NCBI GenBank assembly: GCA_029547025.1 | Contig: JAKPQA010000035.1 | Location: forward strand, 1 to 64,000 | DNA length: 64,000 nucleotides | From: Armatimonadota bacterium | GTDB lineage: Bacteria; Armatimonadota; Zipacnadia; UBA1398; JAKPQA01 | Direction: 5' to 3' | Shown here: positions 15,259 through 24,238 of the stretch, piece after piece | Position numbering within the stretch: position 1 is the first letter of the stretch | Layout: each line of letters opens with the position of its first letter | The notes under the pieces: model-generated | Seen by the model: only the letters and a program-made list of their open reading frames with translations | Told to the model about the DNA's origin: nothing | The model's database searches: none | Translations under genes and position numbers: made by a program

Positions 15259-17018
15259 CGCGCTCCGCAGATCACCTCGTCGTAGAGCAGCTTGAACTTG
15301 AGGGCCGTGCGTCTGTCATCGAAGGTGCGGGCACGCTCGCGGGCCCTGCGTCCCATCACCTTGGGGTCATGTACGCCGTTCGCGAACTCCAAGGCCCGAA
15401 CGAGCATCTCATCGGGCCCGGAACACAAGAAGCCAGTGGTGCCGTGCCGAACCGTTTCGGCGAGCCCGTCCATCGCCGGAGCGATCACGGGGAGGCCCAC
15501 CGCCATGGCCTCGAGCAGGACGCAGCCGAAGGTCTCGACCTCGACCACATGCAGGCATACGTCCATGGCCCCGAGGTGCGCGGCCATGTCATCGACGGTG
15601 CCCGGCATGATGATGCGGTCGCCGAGCTGGAGGCTGGTGACCCGGTCGCGGTACTCCTCCAGCGAATCGCCTCCGCCGCATAGCAGGACGTAGGCCTTGG
15701 GGTGGCGGCGGACCAGCTCGACGTACACGTCGAACATCGGCGGCGTGAGCTTCACGTCGTCGAGGCGCGAGCCCGTGCCGAACACCAGGGCGTCGTCGGG
15801 CAGGCCCAGGGCTCGGCGGACCAGACGCCCACAAGGCGAGGGTGCGAAGGCGCACGGGTCCGTGCCGAGCCAGATGACTTCGCGCTCTTCCCGCGGGCCG
15901 GGGTGACGGGCCGCTAAGCAGTAGAGCGGGTACACCACGCGCCGCAGACCCGGTTGGGCCGGGAGAGTCAGATACAGGTGGACACTCGCCACCACGGGTA
16001 CGCGGTCGCCGAGAGCGCGAAGCGGATCGAGCCAGCCGCTGGGTGCATAGTGCACGTGGGCGGCATCGGCCCCACGGCTCGCCAGGAGGCGGCCGGCGGA
16101 CTCGTAGTCAGCCACGGCGACGGTAACCCCGATCTCGGCGAGCTCCGGCCCGAAATGCACTGGGGGCTCAGCCAGCGCCAACGTGAGCTCATGCTGGGGG
16201 CCGTGCAGGTGCCGCGCCAGTGACACGATGGAGCGCTCGGCCCCACCACACCAGAAGCCGTCCATGAAGTGGATAATCCGCCGGGGTTCGTGGTGTTTGC
16301 GCCGGAAGTAGGCGCTGTTGCGGTCTTTCTCGACATAGAGCCAGCCTGGCCGAGGATGGGGTTGGTGGTAGGCCACCGTGCTGGGGGACGAAATGGTGCG
16401 GCGTCCCAGCAGGTAGAGCCGGTGGCCCAGATCCAGGTCCTCATGCCCATAGCCCGTGAAGGCCTCGTCGAACAGGCCGACCTCGATGGCATCGAGCCGC
16501 CGGCACGACGCGTTGCAGGTGACGAACGGGATGGCGCCCACCTGTCCCTGACCCGGCGTCCACTGTCTTTCGCACAGATGGTCCCGGGCCCACGCCTCCC
16601 AGTCCTCGGGTAGAGGCGTCGGTGGCACCTCGGCCAGCCGGCGGTCCCAGCCACATACCATGCAGGGGCCATACCGGGCGTGCAGATCGAGATGGGCGCT
16701 GACGAAACCGGGCGGGCAGAGCATTTCGGCGTCGAGGAAGATCAGAACATCGCCCCGCGCGGCCCGGATGCCCCAGTTGCGGGCCTGGGCGCGACTGTTC
16801 GAGTACGGCTTGGCGATGTACTGGAACGCATATGGCGGGTTCAGGTCCTTCACGACCTGGTGGGTTCCGTCCTCCGAGCCGTCGTCGACCACGATCACCT
16901 CAAACGAGCCGCGCCGACACGACTGGTGGGCGAGCGACACGAGTGTGTTCCGCAGCAGACGGCCACGGTTGTGGCTCGGGACAACGATGCTACACGCGAT
17001 CCGGCCTCCCGAGTCCAT
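15198..17018 (-). CDS. GT2-GT4 two-domain glycosyltransferase
   Basis: A 606-residue fusion. The start at 17018 has AGGTGAGGAG upstream; the long in-frame stretch before it is not needed for the fold. Residues about 1-270 are a GT-A (GT2) domain: IACSIVVPSHNRGRLLRNTL, VVDDGSEDGT, LIFLDAEMLCPPGF and YGHEDLDLGHRL. Residues about 275-585 are a GT-B (GT4) domain: GFWCGGAERSIVSLARHL, ALAEPP, VVASVHL, FGTGSRLDDVK and the nucleotide-sugar motif ETFGCVLLEAMAVGLPV, which retains the EX7E pair. Fusion of an inverting and a retaining transferase suggests stepwise addition of two sugars. The stop codon lies inside the coding region of the cyclase gene on the other strand. Confidence 0.87.
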   Translation of the reverse strand: MDSGGRIACSIVVPSHNRGRLLRNTLVSLAHQSCRRGSFEVIVVDDGSEDGTHQVVKDLNPPYAFQYIAKPYSNSRAQARNWGIRAARGDVLIFLDAEMLCPPGFVSAHLDLHARYGPCMVCGWDRRLAEVPPTPLPEDWEAWARDHLCERQWTPGQGQVGAIPFVTCNASCRRLDAIEVGLFDEAFTGYGHEDLDLGHRLYLLGRRTISSPSTVAYHQPHPRPGWLYVEKDRNSAYFRRKHHEPRRIIHFMDGFWCGGAERSIVSLARHLHGPQHELTLALAEPPVHFGPELAEIGVTVAVADYESAGRLLASRGADAAHVHYAPSGWLDPLRALGDRVPVVASVHLYLTLPAQPGLRRVVYPLYCLAARHPGPREEREVIWLGTDPCAFAPSPCGRLVRRALGLPDDALVFGTGSRLDDVKLTPPMFDVYVELVRRHPKAYVLLCGGGDSLEEYRDRVTSLQLGDRIIMPGTVDDMAAHLGAMDVCLHVVEVETFGCVLLEAMAVGLPVIAPAMDGLAETVRHGTTGFLCSGPDEMLVRALEFANGVHDPKVMGRRARERARTFDDRRTALKFKLLYDEVICGARYSWPWPAALSRSARASASR

Positions 17019-17023
17019 GCTCC

Positions 17024-18283
17024 TCACCTTGGGCCCCGGGTCCGGCCCGCGCGCCGGGGTGGTTGTGGGCGGACCTGCGGCCCGCGGGCATGGGTGCCGT
17101 CTGCGCGCGGCGGCCGGTCCAGCGTGGGCGAACGTCCGATCGGCTCGTCCCAGATCACGTCGCCAAACTCGAGCGGGATCTCGTAAGGCCCGATGGGCGG
17201 CATGGCGGCATTCGCGCTGGAGCGTCCGCACACGGGGCAGGCGGACTCGTTGGCGTCGAGTCGGGGCGGCGTCGACGCCTCTGCCGGCTCCGGCAGCAGT
17301 CCGGCCAGGCAGAGGGCGGCGAGCAACTCGCTGGCTCGGCGGTCCCAGGACGACCCCGCGACGAAGTCGGGGTCGACCGGCTGCCTCCTGCGCGACTGGA
17401 CGGCGGCATGGATGGCCGCCCCGATCCCGTAAGGCTGCTCGTAGGAGCGCGTGTACGGGCGGCCACGGAGTGGCTCCACCGCTTCGCTGGTGACCACCCA
17501 GCAGCCTGCGGCCCAGTACTCGTAGGCCTTGATGGGATCCACGGACGGCGCAATGGGTCCGCGGAACGGCACCAAGCCCACGTGGTGCCGGGCCATGAGG
17601 TCGATGGCGGCCGCGTTGCCCATTGCGCCCGTGTATGTGACACCGGGCCACCGGGGCACTTGCGCGTGCAGTTCGCCGACGATGGTGAGTCGGCAGTCCT
17701 CCTGAGCGGCGACGTACCCGAGGGCGGTCCAATCGAGCCAGGAGCCCTCGAGGCCACCGACAAAGCATACGCGGACGGGGTCGCCGGGAGCCCAACTGGC
17801 GGTGGAGTGCGTGAAAAGTCCCGGGCCACCATTGCGGATGAGCGCCGTCCGGGCGGCGCCCAGGGCCCGGGCGCGCTCCTCGAGCCGCGGCGCCGTGCAG
17901 GTCACGAGCCGAGCCAGCCGCATGAGCTCGGCTTCGCCCTCGAGCATGTCAGCGGAGACGTCCCCTCCCGCCGCGAAAGCCGTCCAGTCGTCCAGCGATT
18001 CGTAGACAATACCCCACCCGAGCTCCGCCAGGCGGCGGGACAGGTGGAGGTGTTCGGGGAGCGCGCTGATGGCGATCCCCCGCCGATGGGCGCACCACGG
18101 GTCCAGCTCGGGCGGTCCCAGGATCTGCACGCGGCCATCAAGCCGGCAAGCGTCCTCGCCGTGGTAGAAGGCGACGTCGTACCCTTGCCGCGCCAGCGCT
18201 CGGGCGAGCTGAGCCGGCCGCTGGCCGCCGCCGGTGGCTTCATAGGGTGAACTGGATAGATAGAGAAATGCCGCCCTGCCCAT
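17024..18283 (-). CDS. GT4-type glycosyltransferase
   Basis: A 419-residue GT-B transferase. Its N-terminal half contains ATGGGQRPAQLARALARQG and an EHLHLSRRL region; the C-terminal half contains YTGAMGNAAAIDLMARH, LVPFRGPIAP and VDPIKAYEYWAAGCWVVTSE, which occupies the donor-site position, although a classic EX7E is not clear. The last 70 residues add a CPVCGRSS zinc-knuckle-like motif and a Pro/Arg-rich tail. Its stop is 5 bp before the next gene's start, so the two glycosyltransferases form an operon. They probably build an envelope or exported polysaccharide; the acceptor is unknown. Confidence 0.8.
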   Translation of the reverse strand: MGRAAFLYLSSSPYEATGGGQRPAQLARALARQGYDVAFYHGEDACRLDGRVQILGPPELDPWCAHRRGIAISALPEHLHLSRRLAELGWGIVYESLDDWTAFAAGGDVSADMLEGEAELMRLARLVTCTAPRLEERARALGAARTALIRNGGPGLFTHSTASWAPGDPVRVCFVGGLEGSWLDWTALGYVAAQEDCRLTIVGELHAQVPRWPGVTYTGAMGNAAAIDLMARHHVGLVPFRGPIAPSVDPIKAYEYWAAGCWVVTSEAVEPLRGRPYTRSYEQPYGIGAAIHAAVQSRRRQPVDPDFVAGSSWDRRASELLAALCLAGLLPEPAEASTPPRLDANESACPVCGRSSANAAMPPIGPYEIPLEFGDVIWDEPIGRSPTLDRPPRADGTHARGPQVRPQPPRRAGRTRGPR

Positions 18284-18395
18284 GGTGCATCACCCAGCAC
18301 TTCACAATGGCTTTGCTAAGGACAGTCGTACCGGTGGTGGCTTCCACAATGAGCTAGCAAATACCTGCAAGGGTTTGAAGGTGATATGCACAGAG

Positions 18396-18424
18396 TTCAG
18401 GAAACGGGCCAGGGGAGTGATAAT
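18396..18424 (+). promoter_or_regulatory. Candidate sigma70 promoter for the encapsulin-like gene
   Basis: TTCAGG at 18396-18401 is followed by a 17-bp spacer and GATAAT at 18419-18424 (five of six matches to TATAAT). This places transcription start about 40 bp before the ATG at 18473. The intergenic region 18284-18472 is markedly more AT-rich than the surrounding DNA and is shared with the divergent glycosyltransferase operon. The -35 match is weak. Confidence 0.4.
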
Positions 18425-18472
18425 AAGCATTACCGCTGGCATTGCGAGCGGACCCATGCGGAGGTGGCACTC

Positions 18473-19381
18473 ATGTCCGACCAGACGCGTGGTACGGGTG
18501 GTCCGGGCCGCGGCCCGGGTACCGAGGATCTCACGAGGCCGTACAACCTGACTCGGCAGTACATGCTGGCCGAGGGCGCCGAGGTGACCCCCACAGACGC
18601 AGTCCAGGCCACGGTGAACTCGCTCGTCGAGAGGCTCCTCGTGGGGCGCAGGCTCTTCGAGGTGGTTCACTCCGGCACAGACGTCCCATCCGGCATCGTG
18701 TGGGCGCAGACGCAGGCCCATGGCGGAGACAAGGCCGAGGGCCCGACCGTGGAGGTCAGTACGGCCCAGATCGCCGCTCCCAGCACGCGTCTGTGGGCGG
18801 CGGTGGAGATCGACGAGTCTGAGATCGACCTCCGAGCATGCATAGCCCGGTCTAGCGCCCTGGTCGATGTGGCCCGGCAGATGGCGCTCCAGGAGGACCG
18901 GGTGGTCTTCCAGCAGGTGTGGGAGCGGAGCTCCCGGCTGCCCGCGACCCACGGTGGTCGCTCTGCTGATGGGGATCCCGCCGCGACAGCGCTCACCACG
19001 GCGTTAGGCACGCTCCGCGGGGCCGGCCATCGCGGGGGCGTCGCTCTGCTACTCGCGGCTGGAGATGGCTTCCGCGACATCGAGTCGGAGCTAGCTCGGA
19101 CGGGCTGCATCGCTCGGGTGGCGCCCCTGTTCGCTCTCGGGATCCACGCCGTTCCCCTCATGGCGTCTGGGGACGCGCTGGTAGTCGCCCCCGAGGGGTC
19201 CGGTGCCAGCATCACCGTGGGCCAGAACTACGCCGTGTCGTGCATTGAGTGCAGCGGGCCGCGGCTGAGGTTCGGGATCTGTACGACGTTTGGCGTCTCT
19301 CCCGGCGCTCCAGCCGCGCAGTGCCGGTTGAGCGTGCCCGAACCGCCGGCTCCCGGCGGCGCCCAGCGGAAGCGCGGGTAG
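18473..19381 (+). CDS. Encapsulin-like (linocin M18 / HK97-fold) shell protein
   Basis: A 302-residue protein. GGAGGTGG at 18460-18467 fixes the ATG at 18473. It follows family 1 encapsulin order: helix ATVNSLVERLLVGRRLFEVV (about 47-65); E-loop-like GPTVEVSTAQI (about 90-100); spine-like RLWAAVEIDESEIDL (106-120); VARQMALQEDRVVFQQ (133-148, compare the AMAEDRAIL/AEFEDEVIF segments of known encapsulins); A-domain strands VALLLAAGDGFRDIESEL (190-207), DALVVAPEGSGASITVGQNYAV (234-255) and LRFGICTTFGV (265-275). A 20-residue Gly/Pro-rich N-terminal extension and a Pro-rich C-terminal tail (about 290-302) are additional. These shells enclose cargo enzymes, but no peroxidase, ferritin-like or other known cargo gene is adjacent. 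The next gene (esterase) lacks a typical cargo-loading peptide. Phage capsid origin is less likely because no phage genes surround it. Confidence 0.72.
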   Translation: MSDQTRGTGGPGRGPGTEDLTRPYNLTRQYMLAEGAEVTPTDAVQATVNSLVERLLVGRRLFEVVHSGTDVPSGIVWAQTQAHGGDKAEGPTVEVSTAQIAAPSTRLWAAVEIDESEIDLRACIARSSALVDVARQMALQEDRVVFQQVWERSSRLPATHGGRSADGDPAATALTTALGTLRGAGHRGGVALLLAAGDGFRDIESELARTGCIARVAPLFALGIHAVPLMASGDALVVAPEGSGASITVGQNYAVSCIECSGPRLRFGICTTFGVSPGAPAAQCRLSVPEPPAPGGAQRKRG

Positions 19382-19468
19382 ACACGGCCCCTCGGGCCAT
19401 TGGCCTTCCTGCGCGCCTCGTGGCCGCCTGTGGTATCGTTCCCCTGACATTCTGGGGAGGTACCCGAC

Positions 19469-20752
19469 GTGGCCCGACACCGTTTGCTGCTGCGCTGCCT
19501 GCTTGGTCTTGCCGTACTCTGCAGTGTCGTCTCTTCCGTCTCGGCGGAGGCGACGCTGCGTGTCAACACCGACCGGCCTGACGCCATCTACGCGTGCGGG
19601 GATGATGCCACATTCGCCGTGGGTCTCCAGCGCGATGGCGGCCCCGTGGTCGAGGCCACCGTCCAGTATCGGCTGACCCTCGACGGCGGCAAGCTCCTCG
19701 GCGAGGGCGAGCTCGCGGTTCGCGACGGCCGAGCAGAGGTGCGCGCGACGCTGGCGGAGCCCGGCTTCGTGCGCCTCTCGGTGACATTCGCCGGGGAGGA
19801 CGGCCACATCGACGCCATGGCCGCGGCGGCCTTCGACCCCGAGCACATCGTGCCATCGGCCGACGAGCCGGCGGACTTCGTCGAGTTCTGGGCGAGGCAG
19901 AAGGCCGAGTTGGCCACCATCGCTCCCGACCCGCGGCTCGAGGAGCGGGCCGACCTGTCCAGCGACCAGCGGACGGTCTACAAGATCAGCCTGGCGAACA
20001 TCGGCGGCAGCCGCGTCTACGGCTGGCTGGCAGTGCCCAAGTCCCCGGGCCCCTATCCCGCCGTGCTGACCGTCCCCTGGGCAGGTGTGTACCCGACACC
20101 CGTCGGGCTCATCGACTGGGCGGACCGAGGCTTCCTCGCCATGGCCATCAGCGCGCACGACTACGATGTCGACATGCCGGCGGAGGAGTACAAGAAGCTC
20201 GAGGAGGGCCCGCTCAAGGGCTATCCCCATCAGGGGCGCGAGAGCCGCGAGACGGGTTACTTCCGCCGGGTGTTCCTCGGATGCGTTCGGGCCGTGGACT
20301 ACCTGACATCCCGCGAAGACTGGGACGGGACGTCGCTGATCGTCACCGGTTCGAGCCAGGGGGGAGGGCTATCGCTGGTCACGGCGGGGCTCGACCGCCG
20401 AGTGACGGCCCTGGCGGCGAATGTGCCGGCGCTGTGTGACCACCTCGGGTACAAGGCGGGCCACCAGCCGGGCTGGCCGCGCCTGGTGACTGAGGGCGCC
20501 GCCGACCAGGAACAGGCTGCGGGCTACTTCGATGCCGTCAACTTCGCGCGCCACGTGGCCTGCCCGGCCATTGTCGGAGTAGGCTTCATCGACACCGTGT
20601 GCCCCCCCACGGGCGTCTACGCTGCCTACAACGTGCTCGGCGGCCCGAAGCAGATCGTCCCGACGCCCTTAATGGGACACTCACAGAGCGAGGTGTATGG
20701 TGCCTTGCTCCATCGCTGGATCCCCGAGCAGGCCGGCCGAGCCGCCCGGTAA
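19469..20752 (+). CDS. Exported acetyl xylan esterase-like alpha/beta hydrolase
   Basis: A 427-residue protein starting at a GTG with GGGGAGG just upstream. Signal peptide: LLLRCLLGLAVLCSVVSSVSA. Residues about 28-115 form an Ig-like beta domain; the rest is an AXE1 / cephalosporin-deacetylase alpha/beta hydrolase. The catalytic triad is visible: Ser in GSSQGGGLS (about 295), Asp in GFIDTVCPP (about 373) and His in GHSQSE (about 402). Oxyanion-side residues sit in the VPWAGVYP region. The enzyme removes acetyl groups from hemicellulose or related oligosaccharides in the periplasm. It starts 87 bp after the encapsulin-like gene. A polysaccharide role matches the GH38 mannosidase and xylose isomerase in this window; an encapsulin cargo role is not supported by its sequence. 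Confidence 0.86.
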   Translation: MARHRLLLRCLLGLAVLCSVVSSVSAEATLRVNTDRPDAIYACGDDATFAVGLQRDGGPVVEATVQYRLTLDGGKLLGEGELAVRDGRAEVRATLAEPGFVRLSVTFAGEDGHIDAMAAAAFDPEHIVPSADEPADFVEFWARQKAELATIAPDPRLEERADLSSDQRTVYKISLANIGGSRVYGWLAVPKSPGPYPAVLTVPWAGVYPTPVGLIDWADRGFLAMAISAHDYDVDMPAEEYKKLEEGPLKGYPHQGRESRETGYFRRVFLGCVRAVDYLTSREDWDGTSLIVTGSSQGGGLSLVTAGLDRRVTALAANVPALCDHLGYKAGHQPGWPRLVTEGAADQEQAAGYFDAVNFARHVACPAIVGVGFIDTVCPPTGVYAAYNVLGGPKQIVPTPLMGHSQSEVYGALLHRWIPEQAGRAAR

Positions 20753-21109
20753 CGCGACCGTCATCACTCCGGCCTCACACAGCTCCCTGCCCGCCACAAG
20801 CGAGTGTCCCCCGCTGTGCTGCGCGCACGCGAGGGCGGCGCTCCGCAGGTATGAGAGCGGCAGTGACGGTGAGTGCTGCGTGCGCCCTGACATTGGCGTC
20901 CGGCGGGTCCTCTCCGCGCGCCAACCCGCCACTTCGTTGGGAACAATGCTGAGTGGGCCGCTGTTTCACGGAAGAACTACCTGGAAGCGGCGCGCGGCCG
21001 AACTTCGGCGCAACGGCCCTCGCGGCAGGGCATTGTGCCCTGGCGCCACGGTTGCCTGCCCCCAGGCGGGGGTAGCGTGCGTCCTGGTGCGCGTGGGGAG
21101 GACCCTGCC
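20753..21109. other. Noncoding stretch with terminator-like hairpins
   Basis: No credible gene here. CAGGGCA at 21026-21032 and TGCCCTG at 21036-21042 form a perfect 7-bp stem with a 3-base loop. Close by, GCCTG and CAGGC flank CCC. These may end the esterase transcript. The sequence immediately before 21110 carries the ribosome binding site (GGGGAGGA) of the kinase. Confidence 0.5.
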
Positions 21110-24100
21110 GTGGATCTTCGGGCGATCCTGGACCGTTCCGACATCCCCGAGGACGTGAGGCGAGCCCTGCAGGCGCACCTCGCGGACCCGTCCACCCGAG
21201 AGGACCGGCTCTATCGCGAGCTCTTCGAGAGGTCCAGCGATGCGGTTTTCCTGCTGCACGGGACCCGCTTCATCGACTGCAACCTCGCCGCCGCGGCGCT
21301 GTTCGGTGCCGGCAGCCGGGAGCACCTGATCGGCCAACACCCTTCGGTTATCTCGCCTCCGCGCCAGCCCGACGGCACCCCCTCGGCCGAGGCCGCTGAC
21401 ACCTACATCGGGAGAGCGTATGCCTATGGCACGGTCCGGTTCGACTGGGTCCACCGGCGCATGGATGGCGCCGAGTTCGATGCCGAAGTCGTGCTCACGG
21501 CCATGCGGCACCACGGCCGCAACCTGATCCATGCCGTCGTGCGGGACATCTCCGAGCGGCGGGCCGCCGCGGCCCGCCTTGCCGAGTCCGAGGCGAACCT
21601 GCGCGCGATCATCGGGAACACCGATGACCTGATCTTCTCGATCGACCGCCACGGTGTTCTGCTGGCCTGCAATGAAGCGTTCGCGGATGCGATGCGGCGC
21701 GAGCTCGGAGTCGATGTGGTGGTTGGGCAGGCCCTGCCTATCGCGGAGCTGGCGCTGCGCGACTGGTGGGTGCCGCGGATCGACCGAGCCCTAGCCGGAG
21801 AGCGCGTGTACGAAGAGTACCCCTTCGTCCTCACTGACCGGCCCAGGCATTTCCGGGTCTCAATCAGTCCTATCGAGGGCGACGACGGTATCGTTGGCGC
21901 GAGTTGCTTCCTCCATGACGTGACAGCCGAACGCCGAGCGCAGGAGGCCTTGGCCATGGAACGCTACCTCCTGCGCTCCGTGATCGACGCCCTGCCCGAC
22001 CAGGTGTTTGTGAAGGACACGCAGTGCCGTTTCGTGCTCGCGAACCGACAGACCGTCATCGGATGCGGCGCGGAGACCGAGTCTGATGTGCTGGGCAGGA
22101 CCGACCTCGACCTCTTCGACCCGGCTTGGGCCCGCCAGTGCCTCGAGGAGGAACAGGCGCTGATCGCTACGGGTTCCGGCTTCCGCGACCGTGATCAGTC
22201 GGTGGTCACGCCCGACGGCAGGGCCGAGTACTACCTGTCCACCAAGTTGCCATTGCGGGATGTCAGTGGTGAGATCATCGGGTTGGTCGGTATCAACCAC
22301 TGGGTGACCAAGGAGCGCGAGGCGCTCCGCATCGCGGAGGAGAGTGAGGCCAACACGGCGGCGGTACTCCGGGCAAGCCCGGTGGCGACCATCGTCTTGC
22401 ACCACGGCACTATCGTTCGGGCGAACGAGGCCGCGGTGACGCTCACGGGACGTGCCCGCGAGGAGCTCATCGGGCTTCCCTGGCGGGTCCTCTATGCTTC
22501 GGCTGAGGAGTATGACCGTGCCAGCACGCGGTTCCAGGAGCAGATCGCGAGGGAGGGCCTGGCCGCTGTCGAGACCCAGTTCGCCCACTCGGACGGGCGG
22601 CGGGTCGACGTCCTGCTGCGCGCCTGCCCCATCGACCCCGCCAACCCCTCAGACGCCATCGTGGTCACGGCCATGGACATCACCGAGCGTCGGCAGGCCG
22701 AGGAGGCCCTCCGGTCCAGTGAGGCGAGGCTGGCCGCCATCCTGCGGGCCGCGCCGGCCGGAATCGCCGTGACCCGTGGCCAGGTTTTCGATATGGTGAG
22801 CGATCGGTACAGCGAACTCACCGGATACGCGCGAGACGATCTGGTGGGCCAGAGCCCGCGCCTGCTCTACGCCTCCGACGAGGAGTTCGCGCGAGTGGGC
22901 GAGTACCTCGAGCGGCAGATCTCCGAATACGGCAACGCCATGGTCGAGACCCAGTATGTGAGAGCCGACGGCCAACGTGTCCACGTGCTGCTGAGTGCGT
23001 GCCCTCTCGAACTGGGCGACCAGGATGGTCCCCTGGTCGTGGCCGCGCTCGACGTCACCGAGAAGCGCCAGGCCGATGAAGAACGGCGCCGGCTTGAGGC
23101 CGATGCGCAGCGACTGCAGCGCCTCGAGAGCATTGGCGTCCTCGCGGGCGGAATCGCCCACGACTTCAACAACTTGCTGTCAGCCATCCTGGGCTTCAGT
23201 GAGCTCGCTCTCATGGAGGCGCCCGAGGGCGGCAGGGAATGTCAGCGTCTCGAACACATTGTGGCGGCGGGCGAGAGGGCGCGCGACCTCGTGCGCCAGA
23301 TCCTCACCTTTAGCCGACGAACTGAGTCCCAGCCCATGGCGGTCCAGCTGCAACCCATCGTCAAGGAGAGCCTGAAGTTTCTGCGTGCTTCGCTCCCGTC
23401 GACGATCGAGCTCCGTTCGAGCCTCGATGCCGAGTGTGGCAAGGTGCTGGTCGACCCGACCCAGTTCCATCAGGTCGTCATGAACCTGTGCACCAACGCG
23501 GGGCAGGCGCTGATGGCCGTCGGGGGCGGCGTGCTCGAGGTGCAGTTGTCTGAAGTCGACATCGACGCGGCATTGGCCGAACGCATCTCCGTGGCCACTC
23601 TCGGCCGCTACGCCCGGCTGAGCGTCAGCGATACCGGCATCGGGATGGACCCCGGCACCCTCGACCGCATCTTCGAGCCGTTCTTCACCACCAAGCCCAG
23701 CGGCGAAGGCACGGGGCTGGGCCTGTCCACGGTCCACGGCGTGGTTCGCAGCCACTCGGGTGGCATCACCGTCTATAGCGAGCCGCAGGTCGGCACGACC
23801 TTCCACGTCTACCTCCCCGTGACGACGGAAGACACCGAAGCGCCTGCCGAGACCGGGGTCGTGCTGCCCACGGGAAGCGAGCGCGTCATGGTGGTCGACG
23901 ACGAGCCGGCGGTGGCCGCCATGGCTGGCGAAGCTCTGCGCGCATTGGGCTACGAGGTCGAGGAGTTCACCGACAGCCGCAAAGCGTTGCGCGAATTCCG
24001 AGAGGACCCGGAGCGATTCGACCTGGTGCTGACCGACCAGACCATGCCCCACTTCACGGGCAGCCAGCTCCGAGCGTCCATGCAGTTCCTGAGACCCGGC

Positions 24101-24238
24101 CTACCGATCATCATCGTCACGGGGTTCCACCCTCGAGTGAGGTCCGAGCCAACAGACGGCGGGGCCGCCACCCGTGGTGCTCTCCAAACCCTACACGATC
24201 TCGGAGCTCGCCCGGCAGGTTCGCGCGGCGCTCGATGA
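21110..24238 (+). CDS. Multi-PAS hybrid sensor histidine kinase, receiver domain frameshifted
   Basis: From the GTG at 21110 (GGGGAGGA upstream). About five PAS domains fill residues 30-660; the last two share the lines R(V/L)LYAS.EE.......(Q/E)RQI and VETQ(F/Y)...DG(R/Q)RV.VLL.ACP, indicating internal duplication. Then comes HisKA of the HWE/HisKA-type AGGIAHDFNNLLSAILGFSELAL (His about 684), HATPase (NLCTNAGQAL, SDTGIGMDP, GEGTGLGLSTVHG) and a receiver (VMVVDDEPAVAA; phospho-acceptor Asp in LVLTDQTMP, about 974). The receiver runs into a different frame after GGGG at 24161-24164. Reading one base later restores VVLSKPYTISELARQVRAAL, the missing conserved Lys-Pro and last helix, ending at TAG 24273-24275. 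This is either an assembly error or a real disruption. It has no membrane segments, so it is a cytoplasmic sensor. Confidence 0.9.
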   Translation: MDLRAILDRSDIPEDVRRALQAHLADPSTREDRLYRELFERSSDAVFLLHGTRFIDCNLAAAALFGAGSREHLIGQHPSVISPPRQPDGTPSAEAADTYIGRAYAYGTVRFDWVHRRMDGAEFDAEVVLTAMRHHGRNLIHAVVRDISERRAAAARLAESEANLRAIIGNTDDLIFSIDRHGVLLACNEAFADAMRRELGVDVVVGQALPIAELALRDWWVPRIDRALAGERVYEEYPFVLTDRPRHFRVSISPIEGDDGIVGASCFLHDVTAERRAQEALAMERYLLRSVIDALPDQVFVKDTQCRFVLANRQTVIGCGAETESDVLGRTDLDLFDPAWARQCLEEEQALIATGSGFRDRDQSVVTPDGRAEYYLSTKLPLRDVSGEIIGLVGINHWVTKEREALRIAEESEANTAAVLRASPVATIVLHHGTIVRANEAAVTLTGRAREELIGLPWRVLYASAEEYDRASTRFQEQIAREGLAAVETQFAHSDGRRVDVLLRACPIDPANPSDAIVVTAMDITERRQAEEALRSSEARLAAILRAAPAGIAVTRGQVFDMVSDRYSELTGYARDDLVGQSPRLLYASDEEFARVGEYLERQISEYGNAMVETQYVRADGQRVHVLLSACPLELGDQDGPLVVAALDVTEKRQADEERRRLEADAQRLQRLESIGVLAGGIAHDFNNLLSAILGFSELALMEAPEGGRECQRLEHIVAAGERARDLVRQILTFSRRTESQPMAVQLQPIVKESLKFLRASLPSTIELRSSLDAECGKVLVDPTQFHQVVMNLCTNAGQALMAVGGGVLEVQLSEVDIDAALAERISVATLGRYARLSVSDTGIGMDPGTLDRIFEPFFTTKPSGEGTGLGLSTVHGVVRSHSGGITVYSEPQVGTTFHVYLPVTTEDTEAPAETGVVLPTGSERVMVVDDEPAVAAMAGEALRALGYEVEEFTDSRKALREFREDPERFDLVLTDQTMPHFTGSQLRASMQFLRPGLPIIIVTGFHPRVRSEPTDGGAATRGALQTLHDLGARPAGSRGAR

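Noticed and set aside
18473-19381. Phage major capsid protein reading of the encapsulin-like gene
   Set aside because: No portal, protease, terminase or tail genes occur nearby and the gene is embedded in metabolic genes. The internal motifs fit encapsulin better, although both share the HK97 fold.
19469-20752. Esterase as encapsulin cargo
   Set aside because: It has a signal peptide that sends it out of the cytoplasm, and it has no typical C-terminal cargo-loading peptide.
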